Shown one piece after another: positions 47,681 through 60,400 of a stretch of 64,000 nucleotides of DNA (position 1 is the first letter of the stretch; the number at the start of each line of letters is the position of its first letter). The position numbers and the translations under genes are program-made. Under the pieces are notes generated by a model. It saw only the letters and a list, made by a program, of their open reading frames with translations, made no database searches and was not told the DNA's origin. This stretch comes from Lactarius indigo. Taxonomy: Eukaryota > Basidiomycota > Agaricomycetes > Russulales > Russulaceae. The stretch lies in contig JAFKAC010000150.1 in the NCBI GenBank assembly GCA_025766275.1, positions 48,431 to 112,430 on the forward strand, in the 5' to 3' direction.

Positions 47681-47821
47681 GGCGACGGTCGATATCGATG
47701 TGAAGGTCGGTCGATGATGTCATAGTCACGCGGCGACATTTAACCCATCTGCACGTGATCAATACCAGCCTAATTGAGCGTTCGACGGACAGGAGGACCG
47801 TCGTGGCCGCCGCAGCCAGCC

Positions 47822-50266
47822 ATGGAACGATCGTCTTCATCTGCGAGTTCGTCGCCGAAAAAGCACAAAAGGACTCCATCTGTCTCTGAATCTGAATCTG
47901 ATATTTCTACCCATCGGAATGATCAAGCTGTAGACGAGCAATGGGTAAAAGTCGAAAAGCGAAAAACAAAAAAAGCAAAAAAGTTAGATGCGAAGCTGGA
48001 CGTGTGTGTCTCTCACCCTCTAACTCCTCTCGAATCCATCCCACTGAGACCACACAGGCCACTCCCCCGAAATTTTTATACTCCATCCCGGAGATTCTCA
48101 GGCGCAAAGATCCCGTCAGCATCAACGTACGAAGTCTCCCACCTTTTCTCGCTACTGCCTGATAACACTTGCAATTAGGATGTCCGTGACCTTGTCCTCC
48201 ACATAATAGCCGATTCCCCACCACCGAGCTGGATCAGAGTACAGGTTAGTGTCCTTCACCCGCGATCGAACCGTTCATTGTCAACGAGTCGCAGAACACC
48301 CAAAGCATACAAAAACTTGTCGTCCTTCTCATCCCGGGTTTGACATCTACCGTCCTTTCTCTACCTCCTCCCCCCACCTCAGCTACGAAGAACCCTAATC
48401 TACCCATACCCATACCACTCCCATCAGATCCCCCACCACCCTCCCCATCCAAACCCCCAGACCTTCCCTCTTCCATCGACCCCCATTCGGAGGAAGCTGC
48501 AGCACTCTATGGCGGCGTTCCGTTCATCACCAGCACGTTTTCCCACGCATGTCCTACTCGCGCACCGGGCGATTCAACACGCATGCATTCCGTCCTCAAC
48601 ACCTTTTTCCAGACTCCCGTCAGTGGCGAGGAGAAAAAGAGACGCATTCAGGAGCGCATTTCTGGTTCGTGTGATCTTGCCTTTTTCCTCTTTCGGTCAT
48701 TTATTTTCACCACAGCGGAGCGCACGCAGAAAAAGGACCCCGCGCAGTACCTCTTAACTATCGAGCAAATGGTCGAGAATGACTATCCTGTTCCTTCGTA
48801 TCTCGCAGACGTGTTTACTAAGTCAGAAGGGTGGATAGAGACGCCTCGAGCTGCGGCCGATGCGGATGGTTCGTACAAGGTCTATGCGGTTGACTGTGAA
48901 ATGGTGCGCATTCTTACCTAGTGCCATTTACTATAACTACAACTTTTTTTTTCAAGTGCATGACAAATGACGGCAAGGCGCTAACTCGGGTTTGTGTTAT
49001 CGACTTTGACTCGGGGGAGGTTGTATACGACCAACTTGTAAAGCCGCCGAGCCCGATCACCGACTATCTCACCCGGTGAGTCTGCGAGTGAATTGTCTTT
49101 CTCCCACTTAACCCCAATCCAAGTTTTTCTGGAATAACAGCAGCAGCGCTCGATCCCGTAACAACGACACTCGCTGACGTGCAGACGCATCTTCGCACGC
49201 TCATAGACCCTTCGACGATCCTGCTGGGCCATTCGCTCGAATCAGATCTGCGTGCCCTACAACTTGCGCACCCTCGCTGTGTCGACACCGCGATACTCTT
49301 CCACCATCCGCGCGGTCGGCCTCTTAAGCCTGGACTGGCATGGCTCACGCGTAAGTGGCTCGGGCGCACTATCCAGGATCGCGGGCCTGGCGGTCACAAC
49401 CCGGAAGAGGACGCGCGTGCGTGCATAGATCTACTTAAAGCTAAGATTAAGAACGGTGCGCCCCTCCTCCCTTGTTCGTCCCCCCACCTGAAACCAAAGT
49501 AACGATTCTTCCGGCTAAGGTCCCGGGTTCGGGGAGTTCCGGGCGGATTATGAGCCAATCCTGGCGCGCATCGCGCGTTCGCACTCGCGCAATCGCGGGT
49601 CGAATGGCGCACGCACGCGCACGGCGATCGTTGACCACGGCAACCCCGGCGCCTGGCACGGTGGATCGGCAACTGCGCCGGCTACGACTATCGCCTGTGC
49701 GAACGACGCGGAGGTTCTCGATGGGCTGGTAGGAGCGCTGGACTCTCACGAGTTTGTATTCGGGCGACTGATGGGGTTGGCGGATGCCCTTGGGTGTACG
49801 TGACCCCTCTTTCAATCCTATATCGTCTTGGGTTAATCGATTCTTCATAGGGATCACACCCAAGGCAGAAAATACAGAAAACCGAAACCCGACCGGCGCG
49901 GCGGAGACGAAGACGGACAACGCGGAGACCCCGTCGTCGTCACCGCCCCAAGACGGCGACGGCAACAGCCTGTTCGCAGCCGTGACGGACCTGAACGCGC
50001 ACCTGACAGCGCTACACGCAGCTCTTCCACCGCGCACGGCGCTGCTCCTTTTCTCCGGGCACAGCGACCCGCGTTCGATGTCCACGCTTGCCGCACGCCG
50101 GGCGGAGTGCCAAGGTGGCCAAAATCAGCGGCAGAGCGGTTCTGGGGCGGGCACGGGAACTGGGGATGGTGCGGCGGCGCGTTGGAGCACGGCGGACGAT
50201 CGGGCGCTCGAGGAGGCGGTCGCCCGTGCACGGATGGGGTTGTTGTTTGTCGGAGTCAAAACGTAG
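47822..50266 (+). CDS. RNA exonuclease of the REX1/REXO1 type (DEDDh, EXOIII domain)
   Basis: A 3'-5' exoribonuclease of the Rex1 family, which in yeast trims 5S rRNA, 5.8S rRNA and tRNA precursors in the nucleus. Nine exons: 47822-48001, 48058-48126, 48179-48244, 48295-48664, 48716-48903, 48957-49075, 49124-49455, 49520-49795, 49851-50266. They sum to 2016 nt, 671 aa. The basic N terminus (KKHKR, KKAKKLD) is a likely nuclear signal. The catalytic motifs are Exo I DCEM (its last base meets intron 5), Exo II GHSLESDLRAL and Exo III GHNPEEDARA (the DEDDh His and Asp). FHHPRGRPLKPGLAWLT sits between the last two. The 51-bp intron at 48665-48715 is stop-free in frame, so retention is possible. 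It is divergent from mannosidase copy B across about 141 bp. A decayed, deleted copy lies at 63256-64000. Confidence 0.9.
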
Positions 50267-51829
50267 GAGACCATTGACGTTGGCGATGAGCATGTTGATA
50301 TTGTATCCCTGATTACCCTCATGCTAAGGGCACCACCAACGATGGGCATCGCTCTTCCACCGGCCAGGATCTCAAAATATAAATTCTTTTGCTCATTCAC
50401 TGACCGCTCGTAGTTAGTCGTGTAGTTTGTCGCATCAACTCAAGGTCGTTCTGTAAATTGATGATCGGCTGGGTGATTCTGTCGCCATGAGGTACTCATG
50501 ATTTCGCAAGAACTGTTTATCTCAAACCAGAAAAAAAACCAGCCTCCTGACATTTCGATGGGAGTCTGTGGGTGAGGCATTCATGGAAAACTTGGCATTC
50601 GATACATCAATATGCCTTGCGTGGCTACGGCAGACAGGTTTGTGACAAGCGCAAAAGTAACTCGACGTTCATCCCGTACACAAACCATTTCGAATCACTA
50701 ATCAGACGTGTGGTCCTACAACACATGGGTAGGATGGGGGAGGGCTATTCTGACAGAACGGGTGATGACAGTAGCTGGGAGTCTCATAGAGTGAATGGAG
50801 TAGAAGCATCGAGGACGCATGTCATCCCGAGCTGGTGCGATACCTGGCGTGGCTCTTGTTCTGATGGGCCGGGCGCAGGGTCGGTGTCTTGCGCAGGGTG
50901 ATTACTCTCTGTGTGGTCACCTCCGCGTGCATGATCGTTGGGTGACTGCTCCCTGAGGGTACCAGGGTCCAAGTCTGATTGAGCGCGCTTCCCGTTTGCC
51001 GTGGTGTGCGAGCGTGACCCAGTCGCCCTAGTGCGAGTCAATGGTCTTGATACCAGATAGCCGTTGGGAAACGACGTAGAATCCTCTTACATGCGCGAGA
51101 TCCAATGAGTACAAGAGTCACGAATTGGGCAATATGCTCGACATACGATCATCGGCCCTCCGATACTTCGCATGGTCGTAATACGTCGTCTTTGAGACCG
51201 TGCGAAGTATTTTGCAGTATCTTGAGCACCCACATTTGTAGGCCCTCGCCCGTGGGTCACCCGACGTCGGCATCAGTTCAGTCCAGAGTTAAAGAGTACG
51301 TGGAGAGCGACAATGCTAAGAAGTCGCCAGAAACACGATATCGGAAACAAACAAACAGACGCAGATAGCAGCCGTGGATCGAGACGAAAGTCAGAGCCAA
51401 AGGTACGCAGGACGAGAAGAGGAGAACGACGACTTTGTTTCAGATGTGTTGCGGCTCATAGGTACCGAGTGTGGCGTTCACATATTCACATGTGCAATGT
51501 CCCACAACGAGGGCAGCGCAAAGAGCAGCACAGTGAAGGCATCCATGTTGTGGATGCAGTAATATTCAAGGTCATTCATTCGCGTTGAATAGTATGGAAT
51601 AATTCAAATCTTTACGCGATATAATTCAAGCGAAGTCAACAGAATTCACCCACCACCAATCCCAGTCACTTTCATTCAACTCAATTCAACTTAATTCATC
51701 GGGATTTTGACTGGGAAGATTGAAGTGCTAGGACAGGTCCCGGAATGATGATGAATCCCGGTGTCACGTCTTTCTGTGAGTCTTTTACATCTCGAGGTCA
51801 GTCTATGTGTCCGTCATGGTGGCGGCTGG
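50267..51829. other. Intergenic, mostly featureless
   Basis: I see no gene. About 50495-50545 (around ACTCATGATTTCGCAAGAA) resembles 56885-56935, a short dispersed repeat. Bases 51585-51705 are AT-rich, with many irregular ATTCAA and AATTCA words. Confidence 0.4.
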
Positions 51830-51854
51830 CTGGGAATACCAGGGCGCCTATCTG
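51830..51854 (+). promoter_or_regulatory. Conserved 25-bp upstream element (STAND gene 6)
   Basis: It reads CTGGGAATACCAG then GGCGCCTATCTG, with one mismatch from the GGCGGCTATCTG core, and ends 74 bp before the gene 6 start. The spacing to the ATG is the shortest of the four. Confidence 0.55.
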
Positions 51855-51927
51855 CCTGGTATCCATAGCGACTTATCCATCTTGCGACTTTCTCGTCGTC
51901 CCTAATCAGGCACCCTCAACTAGCATT

Positions 51928-54900
51928 ATGTCCCAAGTTCCGTCTATCGCCACGTCTTCTACAGACTTTCGGACGATCTTTACGACTGCTTTGGACGAAT
52001 ACAAACAACAGACAAAGACCGACATTTCCTCCCATCCTTTAGCTGCCCAGCTCCAGTCCTGCGACTCCCCAACTGCCATACTTGCCGTGCTTCGAGCCCA
52101 GGTCCAGGTGTTCGATCAATCCCAAAGTGTAGGTAAAGAGTGGACAAAGTGGTTGGATCCCATTGTAAATGTTTTGTATGCGTCCTCTACAACCATTGGC
52201 ACGGGAGTTGGGCTGGTAAGTTACGAGAGTAAAGGCCTGGATTATACCCTCTGATCAGTTTGATCACAGGTATTCCCACCGTCAAATGTAGTTTTTTCCG
52301 GGATTGGTATCCTCCTCCAAGTGAACATCTTCCTCGATTCGGCTTGTGTATCTCGATGACACTAATATCTCTTAGGCCGTTAAGGATGTTCGCGCTAGCC
52401 AAGATGCCCTTGGAGACATCTTTGGCCGCATGGAATACTTTTTTAAGCGCCTTGAGGCGTATATAGAGATCCGACCAACTGCGGCTATGATAGACATCGC
52501 CGTCAAGATCATGGTCGAGGTTCTCTCGATCCTTGGGATCGTGACGAAGGAGCTCAGGCGGGGAAAAATGAGTATGTCCTTCCACGTTACGATATGTCCA
52601 AAATCTGAGTTTTGTGCAGAGAAATATCTCTTGAAGCTGGTTGGAAGGAAAGACGTCGAAGACGCGCTTCAACGGCTGGATAAATTGACCCAAGAGGAGG
52701 CTCGCATGGCGGCAACAGAAGCCCTGAGGATCTCTAGTGGTATTGATAATAAGGTTAGGGACGTGGATGAAAAGGTGGAGGGCATGGATGGGAGAGTACA
52801 AAGTGTCGATATAAAGGTAGAGGGCATCAACAACAGGGTACGGAGCGTCAACAGAAATTTACAAGGTGTCGACCACAAAGTCGGTTCGGTCATTCAAGGT
52901 GAGATATTTATACCTACGTTAGCCAGCCCTCGGACCCGTCCTGAGCCTTTTACCCGGTTAGGTGTAAAGGAGAATGGGATAGCGATTCAACAAGTGGTCA
53001 ATCAAGTCAGCAACCTAAATCGTTCGTCGTCTTCTAATCTCATCACTGTCGACCACTAACTTGAAAGCTTGACATCACTTGCAGGGAATGAGTTACGCAA
53101 GGACCTTCGGAAATGGATTGCTCCCCCCGATCCATCTATCAATTATAATACCGCGTCCGGTACTCACCACGAAGGTACCGCGGCGTGGTGCACCGAAGGG
53201 GACACCCTCGCAAATTGGAAGACATCTGGCTCTTTGCTATGGATTCACGGAAAACGTACATATCCCGTCACTATCCGAGTCTCATTTGTCACTGACGACA
53301 TCTTTGGGTGGTAGCTGGTTCTGGGAAGAGTATTCTCAGGTGCGTTACCCCGCCCGCGCGTTGCTTCCTTTGTAGGCTTATATTTCCGGCTAGCTCCGTG
53401 ATTATTCAGCATATTAAACCCATTTCTGTCTCTGGCTCCGCTCGCATGGCCTATTTCTTTTTCGACTTTAAGGACAAAGGAAAACAGGACTCCCGTGCTT
53501 TATTATCGTCCCTTCTTATCCAGCTCTCCAATCAATCCGATCAATTCTGTGAGGTGCTTTTTGGGTTATTTTCGGCACACGAAGACGGATCAGAACAACC
53601 GACCAACGACTCACTTGCGCAATGCCTCAAGAATATGCTTATGATCGCGGGACAAGTGCCGATATATCTTATCATGGATGCTATCGACGAGTGTCCCAAT
53701 GATTCGGGCATTCCAACGCCGCGTGAAATGGTCTTGGGGCTGGTGAAAGAACTTGTCGAGCTTCGCCATCCAAATCTACGCATATGCATCACGAGTCGTC
53801 CGGAGTCCGACATACACACCGTGATTGGATCTTTGGCAAGTCAACAACTATCTCTCCATAACGAAAGCGGACAAAAGCAGGACATTATCGACTACATTAC
53901 TTCAGTCGTTCACACCGACCGAAAGATGAGGAGTTGGCGAGACGATGATAAGGATGCGGCTATTGAGAAACTGACACAGAAAGCAGAGGGAATGTAAGGG
54001 AATCTTCGATAGATCCGGGCTGTGGCGTTGTCTTATGCTCTCACACAGGTTTCGATGGGTTTTTTGTCAATTGGAAGTTCTGCGGCACTGTGTCCCTGCC
54101 AATCTACATCGTATCCTCGAACAGTTGCCCAAATCACTTGAAGAAACATACGAGCGTATCCTGAAGGCGATCAACGAAGAGAACCGGGAGCATGCGTATC
54201 GACTATTGCAATATCTCACGGTGGCCATTCGGCCACTTCGGGTCGAAGAGCTCGCGGAATTGCTTGCAATAGACCCTAACGTGGGAGGGATCCCAAAGTT
54301 GAACGCGAATTGGCGCCGGGAAGATCAGGAAGCGGTGCTGTCAGTCTGTGCCGGTCTGGTGTCCGTCATCATGGAGGATGGCTCCTGGGTTGTCCAATTC
54401 TCGCACTCCTCTGTAAAAGATTTTTTGACGTCCAGTCGCCTCGCGAGTTCCCCGAAAGAGGTGTCCCGGTTTCATATTCCCATCGAGGCTTCACACGCGA
54501 TACTTGCCCAGGCTTGTCTCGGCGTCTTTCTCCGCCTAGATGACCGCACCGACAAAGACAATGTCGAAAAGATTCCTCTTTATCCATACGCTACTCAATA
54601 TTGGTTTCGACATGCTCAAGTCGAGAATGTGGAATCAAAAATACAGAATGCGATGGATTGTTTCTTCGACACGAACAAGCCACATTTTTCAGCATGGGCT
54701 CGGGTACAAGGCCTAACCACACGCTCGGGAGTCTCCGAGTCTGAAAATCCAAGAGCTTTGCCACCTTTACCTACTCCCTTATACCTCGCCGCAGAGTATG
54801 GACTCCATGGTCTAGCAGAACGCCTAATAGTCAAGTATCCACGGCACGTTAATGGCTGGGGCGGAATATGCGGTACTCCATTGCATGCATCTGCGCTCAG

Positions 54901-56353
54901 TGGGAATCTCAAGGTTGCGCAGTTGCTAGTCGCGCATGGCGCCAACATAAATTCACGGTCTTCCGGCAATTGGACTCCACTACACCACGCTTCGAGGGGG
55001 GGACATCTCAAGGTCGGGAAGTGGTTGCTGGAGCTTGGTGCAGACGTGAACGCTCCAATGAAGGACGGCTGGACTTCCCTGCATTTCGCAGCGGCTCGCG
55101 GTCACCTCGAGGTTTGTCGGATGCTCCTTGAACACAATGCAGAAGTCAATGGCCGGACTGACGACGGATCTACCCCACTACTCTGTGCGTCGTTTCGTGG
55201 ATACCCTGATGCTATACGGTTATTACTGGACCATAACGCGAATCCCCATGTTCTCGACGAAAGTGGAAACAATTTACTGCATATTGCGGCGTTTGACGGC
55301 CACATCAAAATTGCTCAGCTACTACTCGAACGCGATGTTGACATCAACGCCCGTGACAAGTGCGAATCTACCCCTCTTTCTATTGCGTCGTCGAATGGAC
55401 ACCACGACTTTGTGCGGTTATTGCTCGACCACAACGCAGATGTGCATGTCCGCAACAAGGAGGGACGGACCGCACTGCATTACGCCGCAGCCAACGACCG
55501 CCGTGATGTTGCCCTGATACTACTCGAGCGCAATGCGAAGGTCAATTCCCGGGATCACCATGGATCCACCCCACTTCTTCTTGCGTCGGAACATGACCAC
55601 CTCGAGGTTGTGAAATTATTGCTTGACCACAAGGCTGATGCGTATGTGCGCGATGACGACGGAGATACTGTACTGCATTGCGCAGCGCTCGCGAGTCAGC
55701 TGGAGGTTGTTCGAATACTTCTCAATCTCAACGCGGAGGTCAATTCCCAGAATAACGGAGGATCTACCCCGTTACACCTAGCGTCAGAAGGAAGGAAGGA
55801 AGGATGTGAGGTCGTCGTGCGGCTCTTGCTGGACCACGGTGCGGATCCGCATATCCGTGACAACAAGCGAAAGACCCCACTACATTTTGCAGCGATTAAG
55901 GGCCACCTCGAGGTTACTCGGATACTTCTCGAGCGCAAAGCGAAAGTCAATTCCCGGGATTATCACGGATCTACCCCACTTCTCCTTGCATCGGAATGTG
56001 GAAACACTGATGTTGTACAGCTTTTACTGGACCACCACGCAGATGCATATGTGCGCGATGACGACGGAGACACTCCGCTGCATTGTGCAGCGCTTGCGGG
56101 TCAGCTCGAAGTTGCTCGAATACTCCTCGATCTCGATGCGGAGATTGATTCCCAGAATGATGAGGGATCTACCCCGTTACACCTGGCGTCAGAAGGATGG
56201 GAGGAAGGATCTGCGGTCGTTGTTCAGCTCTTGCTAGACCACGGCGCGGATGCGCAGATTCGTGACAATAAGGGAAAAACCGCATCCGAGGTAGCTCGCG
56301 GCCCCGAACGACACAGTATTGTACGATTGCTCTCCCGATACGCCACTGAATGA
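51928..56353 (+). CDS. STAND gene 6: Goodbye-heptad-NACHT-ankyrin NLR-like protein (subfamily B, longest)
   Basis: Nine exons: 51928-52215, 52270-52320, 52376-52571, 52620-52898, 52962-53021, 53085-53255, 53315-53339 (25 nt), 53394-53993, 54049-56353. They sum to 3975 nt, 1,324 aa, in frame. The Goodbye region starts MSQVPSIATSS, followed by about seven heptads. Walker A is GKPGSGKS (near residue 350), Walker B IYLIMDAIDEC and sensor TSRPE. About 16 ankyrin repeats follow (residues about 795-1320), the largest array here. Four repeats (135 aa, 405 nt) are duplicated inside the array, visible as two near-identical blocks with SRDHHGSTPLLLASE and SRDYHGSTPLLLASE. It is opposite in strand to genes 1-5 and tandem with gene 7. 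Confidence 0.9.
55520..56290 (+). repeat. 405-bp internal duplication of four ankyrin repeats (STAND gene 6)
   Basis: Blocks beginning GTCAATTCCCGGGAT at 55541 and 55946 are offset by exactly 405 nt (135 codons, four ankyrin units). The pattern STPLLLASE, YVRDDDGDT, LHCAAL, then STPLHLASEG runs twice in the same order. The second block is closed by the degenerate terminal repeat. Confidence 0.85.
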
Positions 56354-57283
56354 ACGACCGAGATATGTTTAAACACTGGCATGTGTAAGTGGTTCGCCCT
56401 ACTACTATACATCAACTCTGACTGCAGCGATTCACCAGAGCCTATTATCAGCTATGTAGTGAAATACTTAGTAGAATGTGCAAATTCCTTCCCGATTCCG
56501 GTCCTATAACGTGTAACTGTACTGTCCCCATGTCATCATTTTATGTACCTATATTTGAGTCGAGAATTCCACCGCAAGATACAGCGATCAGTCGTTTTCG
56601 AGAGCGGCAGTGTGATTCGTAAAAACTATCTTCAAGCATCTCGGTTCAACCGATTGTCGGCCCCATAAGGCCCATGAGTTTCACACACTTCACACACATA
56701 TGGAGACCTGATCCGGATGTAATACTTGACTGTCGATATAATATCCTTGTTTACTCTCAAGCGCCAATGACGGGCATTCCCAAGGGCATCCCCGCCCTCC
56801 CGCGGATTCTCACTCACCTCTTAAGCCAGAATTTCCAAGTACGAATTGTTTTACTCATTACCCCGTGGACGTGCCCCCGTCACGATGAGGCACTCATGAT
56901 CTCGCAAGAATGATTTATCCCAAACTAGAAAAAACAGGGAGACCTGCCCTTAGACTGTCCTCGCCAGCTAGTGTAGTGTGTCAAGACGGACACAGACTCA
57001 GGCTGGCACTAGCCTGAGCAAGTGCCAAGACAGTGTCCTCGTAGAGGCTGTTCGATTTCCCGAGACCCTACCTGGAGCGATGAACGAATCTACGTGTGAC
57101 TACATCTACTATGTCTGAAGACCGGTCTTGAGCTATGCTCTGTCCTGGAATAAATACTGTTTTTTTTTAAAAAAAAAAGGAATCTACGTGTGACGCTCTC
57201 CTGCGAGTCAATTACATCTTAGGCTAGCCACAGTCAAGTTCAAGGTCGACGGCATTGCGTGCGCGCGTCTAATGGCAAGATCC
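56354..57283. other. Intergenic between STAND genes 6 and 7
   Basis: I see no gene. It includes a perfect 8-bp stem palindrome at about 56998-57019 (CTCAGGCT, 6-nt loop, AGCCTGAG), the short dispersed repeat near 56885-56935, and the retroposed insert at 57101-57179. Confidence 0.4.
57101..57179 (+). mobile_element. Retroposed mRNA 3' end (79 bp) with poly(A) and 15-bp target duplication
   Basis: GAATCTACGTGTGAC occurs at 57086-57100 and again at 57180-57194. Between the copies is a short sequence containing the polyadenylation signal AATAAA (57149-57154), then T8-9 and A10 at its end. A long direct repeat plus a 3' A-tail is the hallmark of LINE-type target-primed insertion of a truncated mRNA. 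The source gene is not identified in this window. Confidence 0.7.
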
Positions 57284-57308
57284 CTGGGAATATTAGGGCG
57301 GCTATCTG
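57284..57308 (+). promoter_or_regulatory. Conserved 25-bp upstream element (STAND gene 7)
   Basis: It reads CTGGGAATATTAG then GGCGGCTATCTG, ending 132 bp upstream of the start. Of the four copies it is close to the consensus. Confidence 0.55.
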
Positions 57309-57439
57309 TTGCACATGAGGCATCCCACCGTAATTCATGTGCCGCGTGCGAATTGGTACCCTTTACGTTCCCTTCCCGGTGCGATCACCACGTTCAAGTC
57401 ATTCCCGAAGTATTCACCCAGGCACCTTCAACCAACACT

Positions 57440-60400
57440 ATGTCCCAAGTTCCGTCTACCGCTACATCTTCTACAGGCTTTGGGACAATCTTCGGAGCTG
57501 CTTTGGAAGCGTATAAGAAGCAGACGAAGAAAGACATCGCCTATCACCCCCTAGCCGTTCAGCTCCAATCTTGCGACTCACCGGGTGCCATTCTTGCGAT
57601 TCTTCGGGCTCAAGTCCAAGCGTTCGACCAATCTCATAGCGCAGATGAAGAGTTGACAAAGTGGCTGGATCCCACTGTAAACGTCCTGTACGCTTTCTCT
57701 GCGACCCTCGGTGAGGGTGTTGGGCTGGTAAATGGCGAGATATCGACCCAATTGAGGCCTACCCTCTGACGTGTATGACTACAGGCATTCCCACCTGCGA
57801 AAGCCATTTTTACTGGGATTGGCATCCTCCTCCAAGTAAACCTCTTTCCTGACCCGGCCCGCGTGTTTTTGTTGACACCTCTATGTCATAGGCTGTCAAG
57901 GGCGTCCGTGCTAGCCAAGATGCTCTTGCAGACCTCTTTGTCCGCATGGAATACTTTTTTAAGCGGCTTGAAAGATATATAGATGTCAGGCCGACGGCAG
58001 CCATGACGGACATTATCGTAAAGATCATGGTTGAGGTTCTCTCGATCCTTGGGATCGTGACGAAGGAAATTGGGCAGAGGCGAATGAGTATGCCCGCTCC
58101 TGTCAATACACCTGAGATAATTGACCTTCATACAGAGAAGTATCTCAAGGAGTTGGTTGGAAGAAAGGATGTTGAGGATGCACTTCAGCGACTGGACCGA
58201 TTGACGCAAGAGGAGGCTCGGATGGCAGCAGTAGAGGCCCTGATGATCACTCGTGGCATCGATGACAAGGTGGACGGCGTCGGTGAGAGGGTGCAGAGTC
58301 TCAATACGAAAGTAGCGGGTATCGACGATAGGGTCTGGAGCGTCGACAACAAAGTAGGTTCAGTCACTCAAGGTGAGTTATACCTGTGTTAGCCAGCCCC
58401 CGAGTCTGACATCGGCTTTCTACTTCGTTAGATGTAAAGGAGAACGGATTAGCGATTCAACAAGTCATCGACCAAGTCAGCAACGTAAACCGTTCGTCAT
58501 CTTGTCATCTTATAGCCTCAGCCGACCACCAAACTTTGACCCTCTCTTACAGGGAATAAGTTACGCACGAAGCTTCGAAAATGGATCGCTCCCCCCGATC
58601 CATCTGTCAATTACAACGCCGCGTCACGTGCTCATCACGAGGGTACCGCATCGTGGTGCACCAAAGGGAACACCCTCGCAAATTGGAAAAAATCTGGCTC
58701 TTTGTTATGGATCCACGGGAAACGTACGTATCCCGTCACCATCTGGGTCTTAATTATCACTGATGACTCCTGGATTTATAGCTGGTGCTGGGAAGAGTAT
58801 TCTCAGGTGCGCTACCCCCGCCGAGTTGTGCCCTAGTTGAACTTATATGATCAACAAGCTCTGTAATTATCCGCGATATCAAATCCGTATCCAATCCCGG
58901 GCCGGCTTTCTTGGCCTATTTTTACTTCGATTTCCAAGACAAAGCGAAGCAGAACTCCCGCGCTTTATTATCATCCCTTCTAGTCCAACTCTCCGATCAA
59001 TCTGACATATTCTTTGACGCTCTTTTCTCCTTGTACTCTATACACAAACAAGGAACGGAACAACCAACCAACGACTCACTTTCACAGTGCGTCAAGCATA
59101 TGCTAACGACCGCGGGACCAGTACCAATCTATTTTATCCTGGACGCTCTTGATGAATGCCCGTACGGTTCTGGATTACCATCGCCACGTGAAACGTTACT
59201 GGACCTTGTGGACGATTTCGTCAAGCTTCGCCATCCAACTTTGCGGCTATGTATCACAAGCCGACCGGAGTTCGACATTCGTGCCGTGCTCGAGCCTTTG
59301 GCAACTCAACAAGTATCCCTCCACGATGAAAGCGGACAAGAACAGGATATTGTTGATTACGTTTCCGATGTTGTTCGCTCGGACAGAAGGATGAAGAGAT
59401 GGCGAGACGAGGAAAGGGATATGGTAATCAAGAAACTCACAGGGAAAGCAGACGGCATGTAAGAGTATCTTTAAATGCTTACGGTCGCCTCACAGTCTCA
59501 TGCTCTCACACAGGTTTCGGTGGGTTTATTGTCAATTAGAGGTGCTGCGGCACTGTTTCCCGACCAATCTACGTCGTATCCTCGGGGAATTGCCCAAATC
59601 ACTGGACGAGACATACAAGCGTATCCTGAAGGAGATCGACAATGCGAACCGGGAGCACGCATACCGGCTTTTGCAATGCCTCGCAGTGGCCCGTCGTCCA
59701 CTCCGGGTTGAGGAGCTCGCAGAAGTGCTTGCGTTTGAAATCAGTTCAGGTGGGATCCCGAAAGTGATCGCGGATTGGCGCTGGGAAGACCGAGAAGAAG
59801 CGGTGTTGTCAGCGTGTTCTAGTTTGGTTAACGTGATCATCGACAATGGCTCCCGGATTGTTCAATTCTCGCATTTCTCCGTAAAGGAATTCCTGACATC
59901 GAATCGGCTCGCGAGTTGCACAGAGGAGGTGTCCCGGTTTTATATTCCCATCGGACCTTCCAGCATGATTCTTGCCCAGGTTTGTCTCGGCGTCCTACTC
60001 TACCTGGATGAACACACCGAAGACCAACGCGACGTACCTCTTGTTCGATATGCTGGCGAATATTGGGTTGAGCACGCCAAGGTCGGGAATATGGAAATAC
60101 TCGTAAAGGACGCAATGGACTATTTCTTCGACATGAACAAGCCATATTTTCCAGCGTGGGTCCGAATCCATGACATAGACAAGCCCCAATCGGAAGCTCT
60201 TCGCATTCTCTCTCGGCTGATGAATCACCCTGGCGCGCAACTGACCTCAGCATCTCCCTTATATTATGCTGCAATCTGCGGATTCCATGGTCTTGTAAAG
60301 CGCCTCATTGACAAACATCCACAGCACCTAAGTGCTCAGTCCGGTCGCTATGGGACTCCGCTTCATGCGACACTGTTCAACAGCCACATCGAGGTCGCCC

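Larger units (their letters stand above)
37030..47760. repeat. Direct tandem duplication, two units of about 5.37 kb
   Basis: Unit 1 is about 37030-42400 and unit 2 about 42430-47760. Each carries a complete mannosidase gene plus about 300 bp of 3' flank and about 30 bp upstream of the ATG (ATCTCCACGTGATCAATACC versus ATCTGCACGTGATCAATACC). Introns are as alignable as exons, so the duplication is recent relative to the STAND paralogues. Confidence 0.85.

Noticed and set aside
56998..57019. Perfect hairpin as a transcription terminator
   Set aside because: Eukaryotic Pol II genes do not use stem-loop terminators; no functional context is visible.
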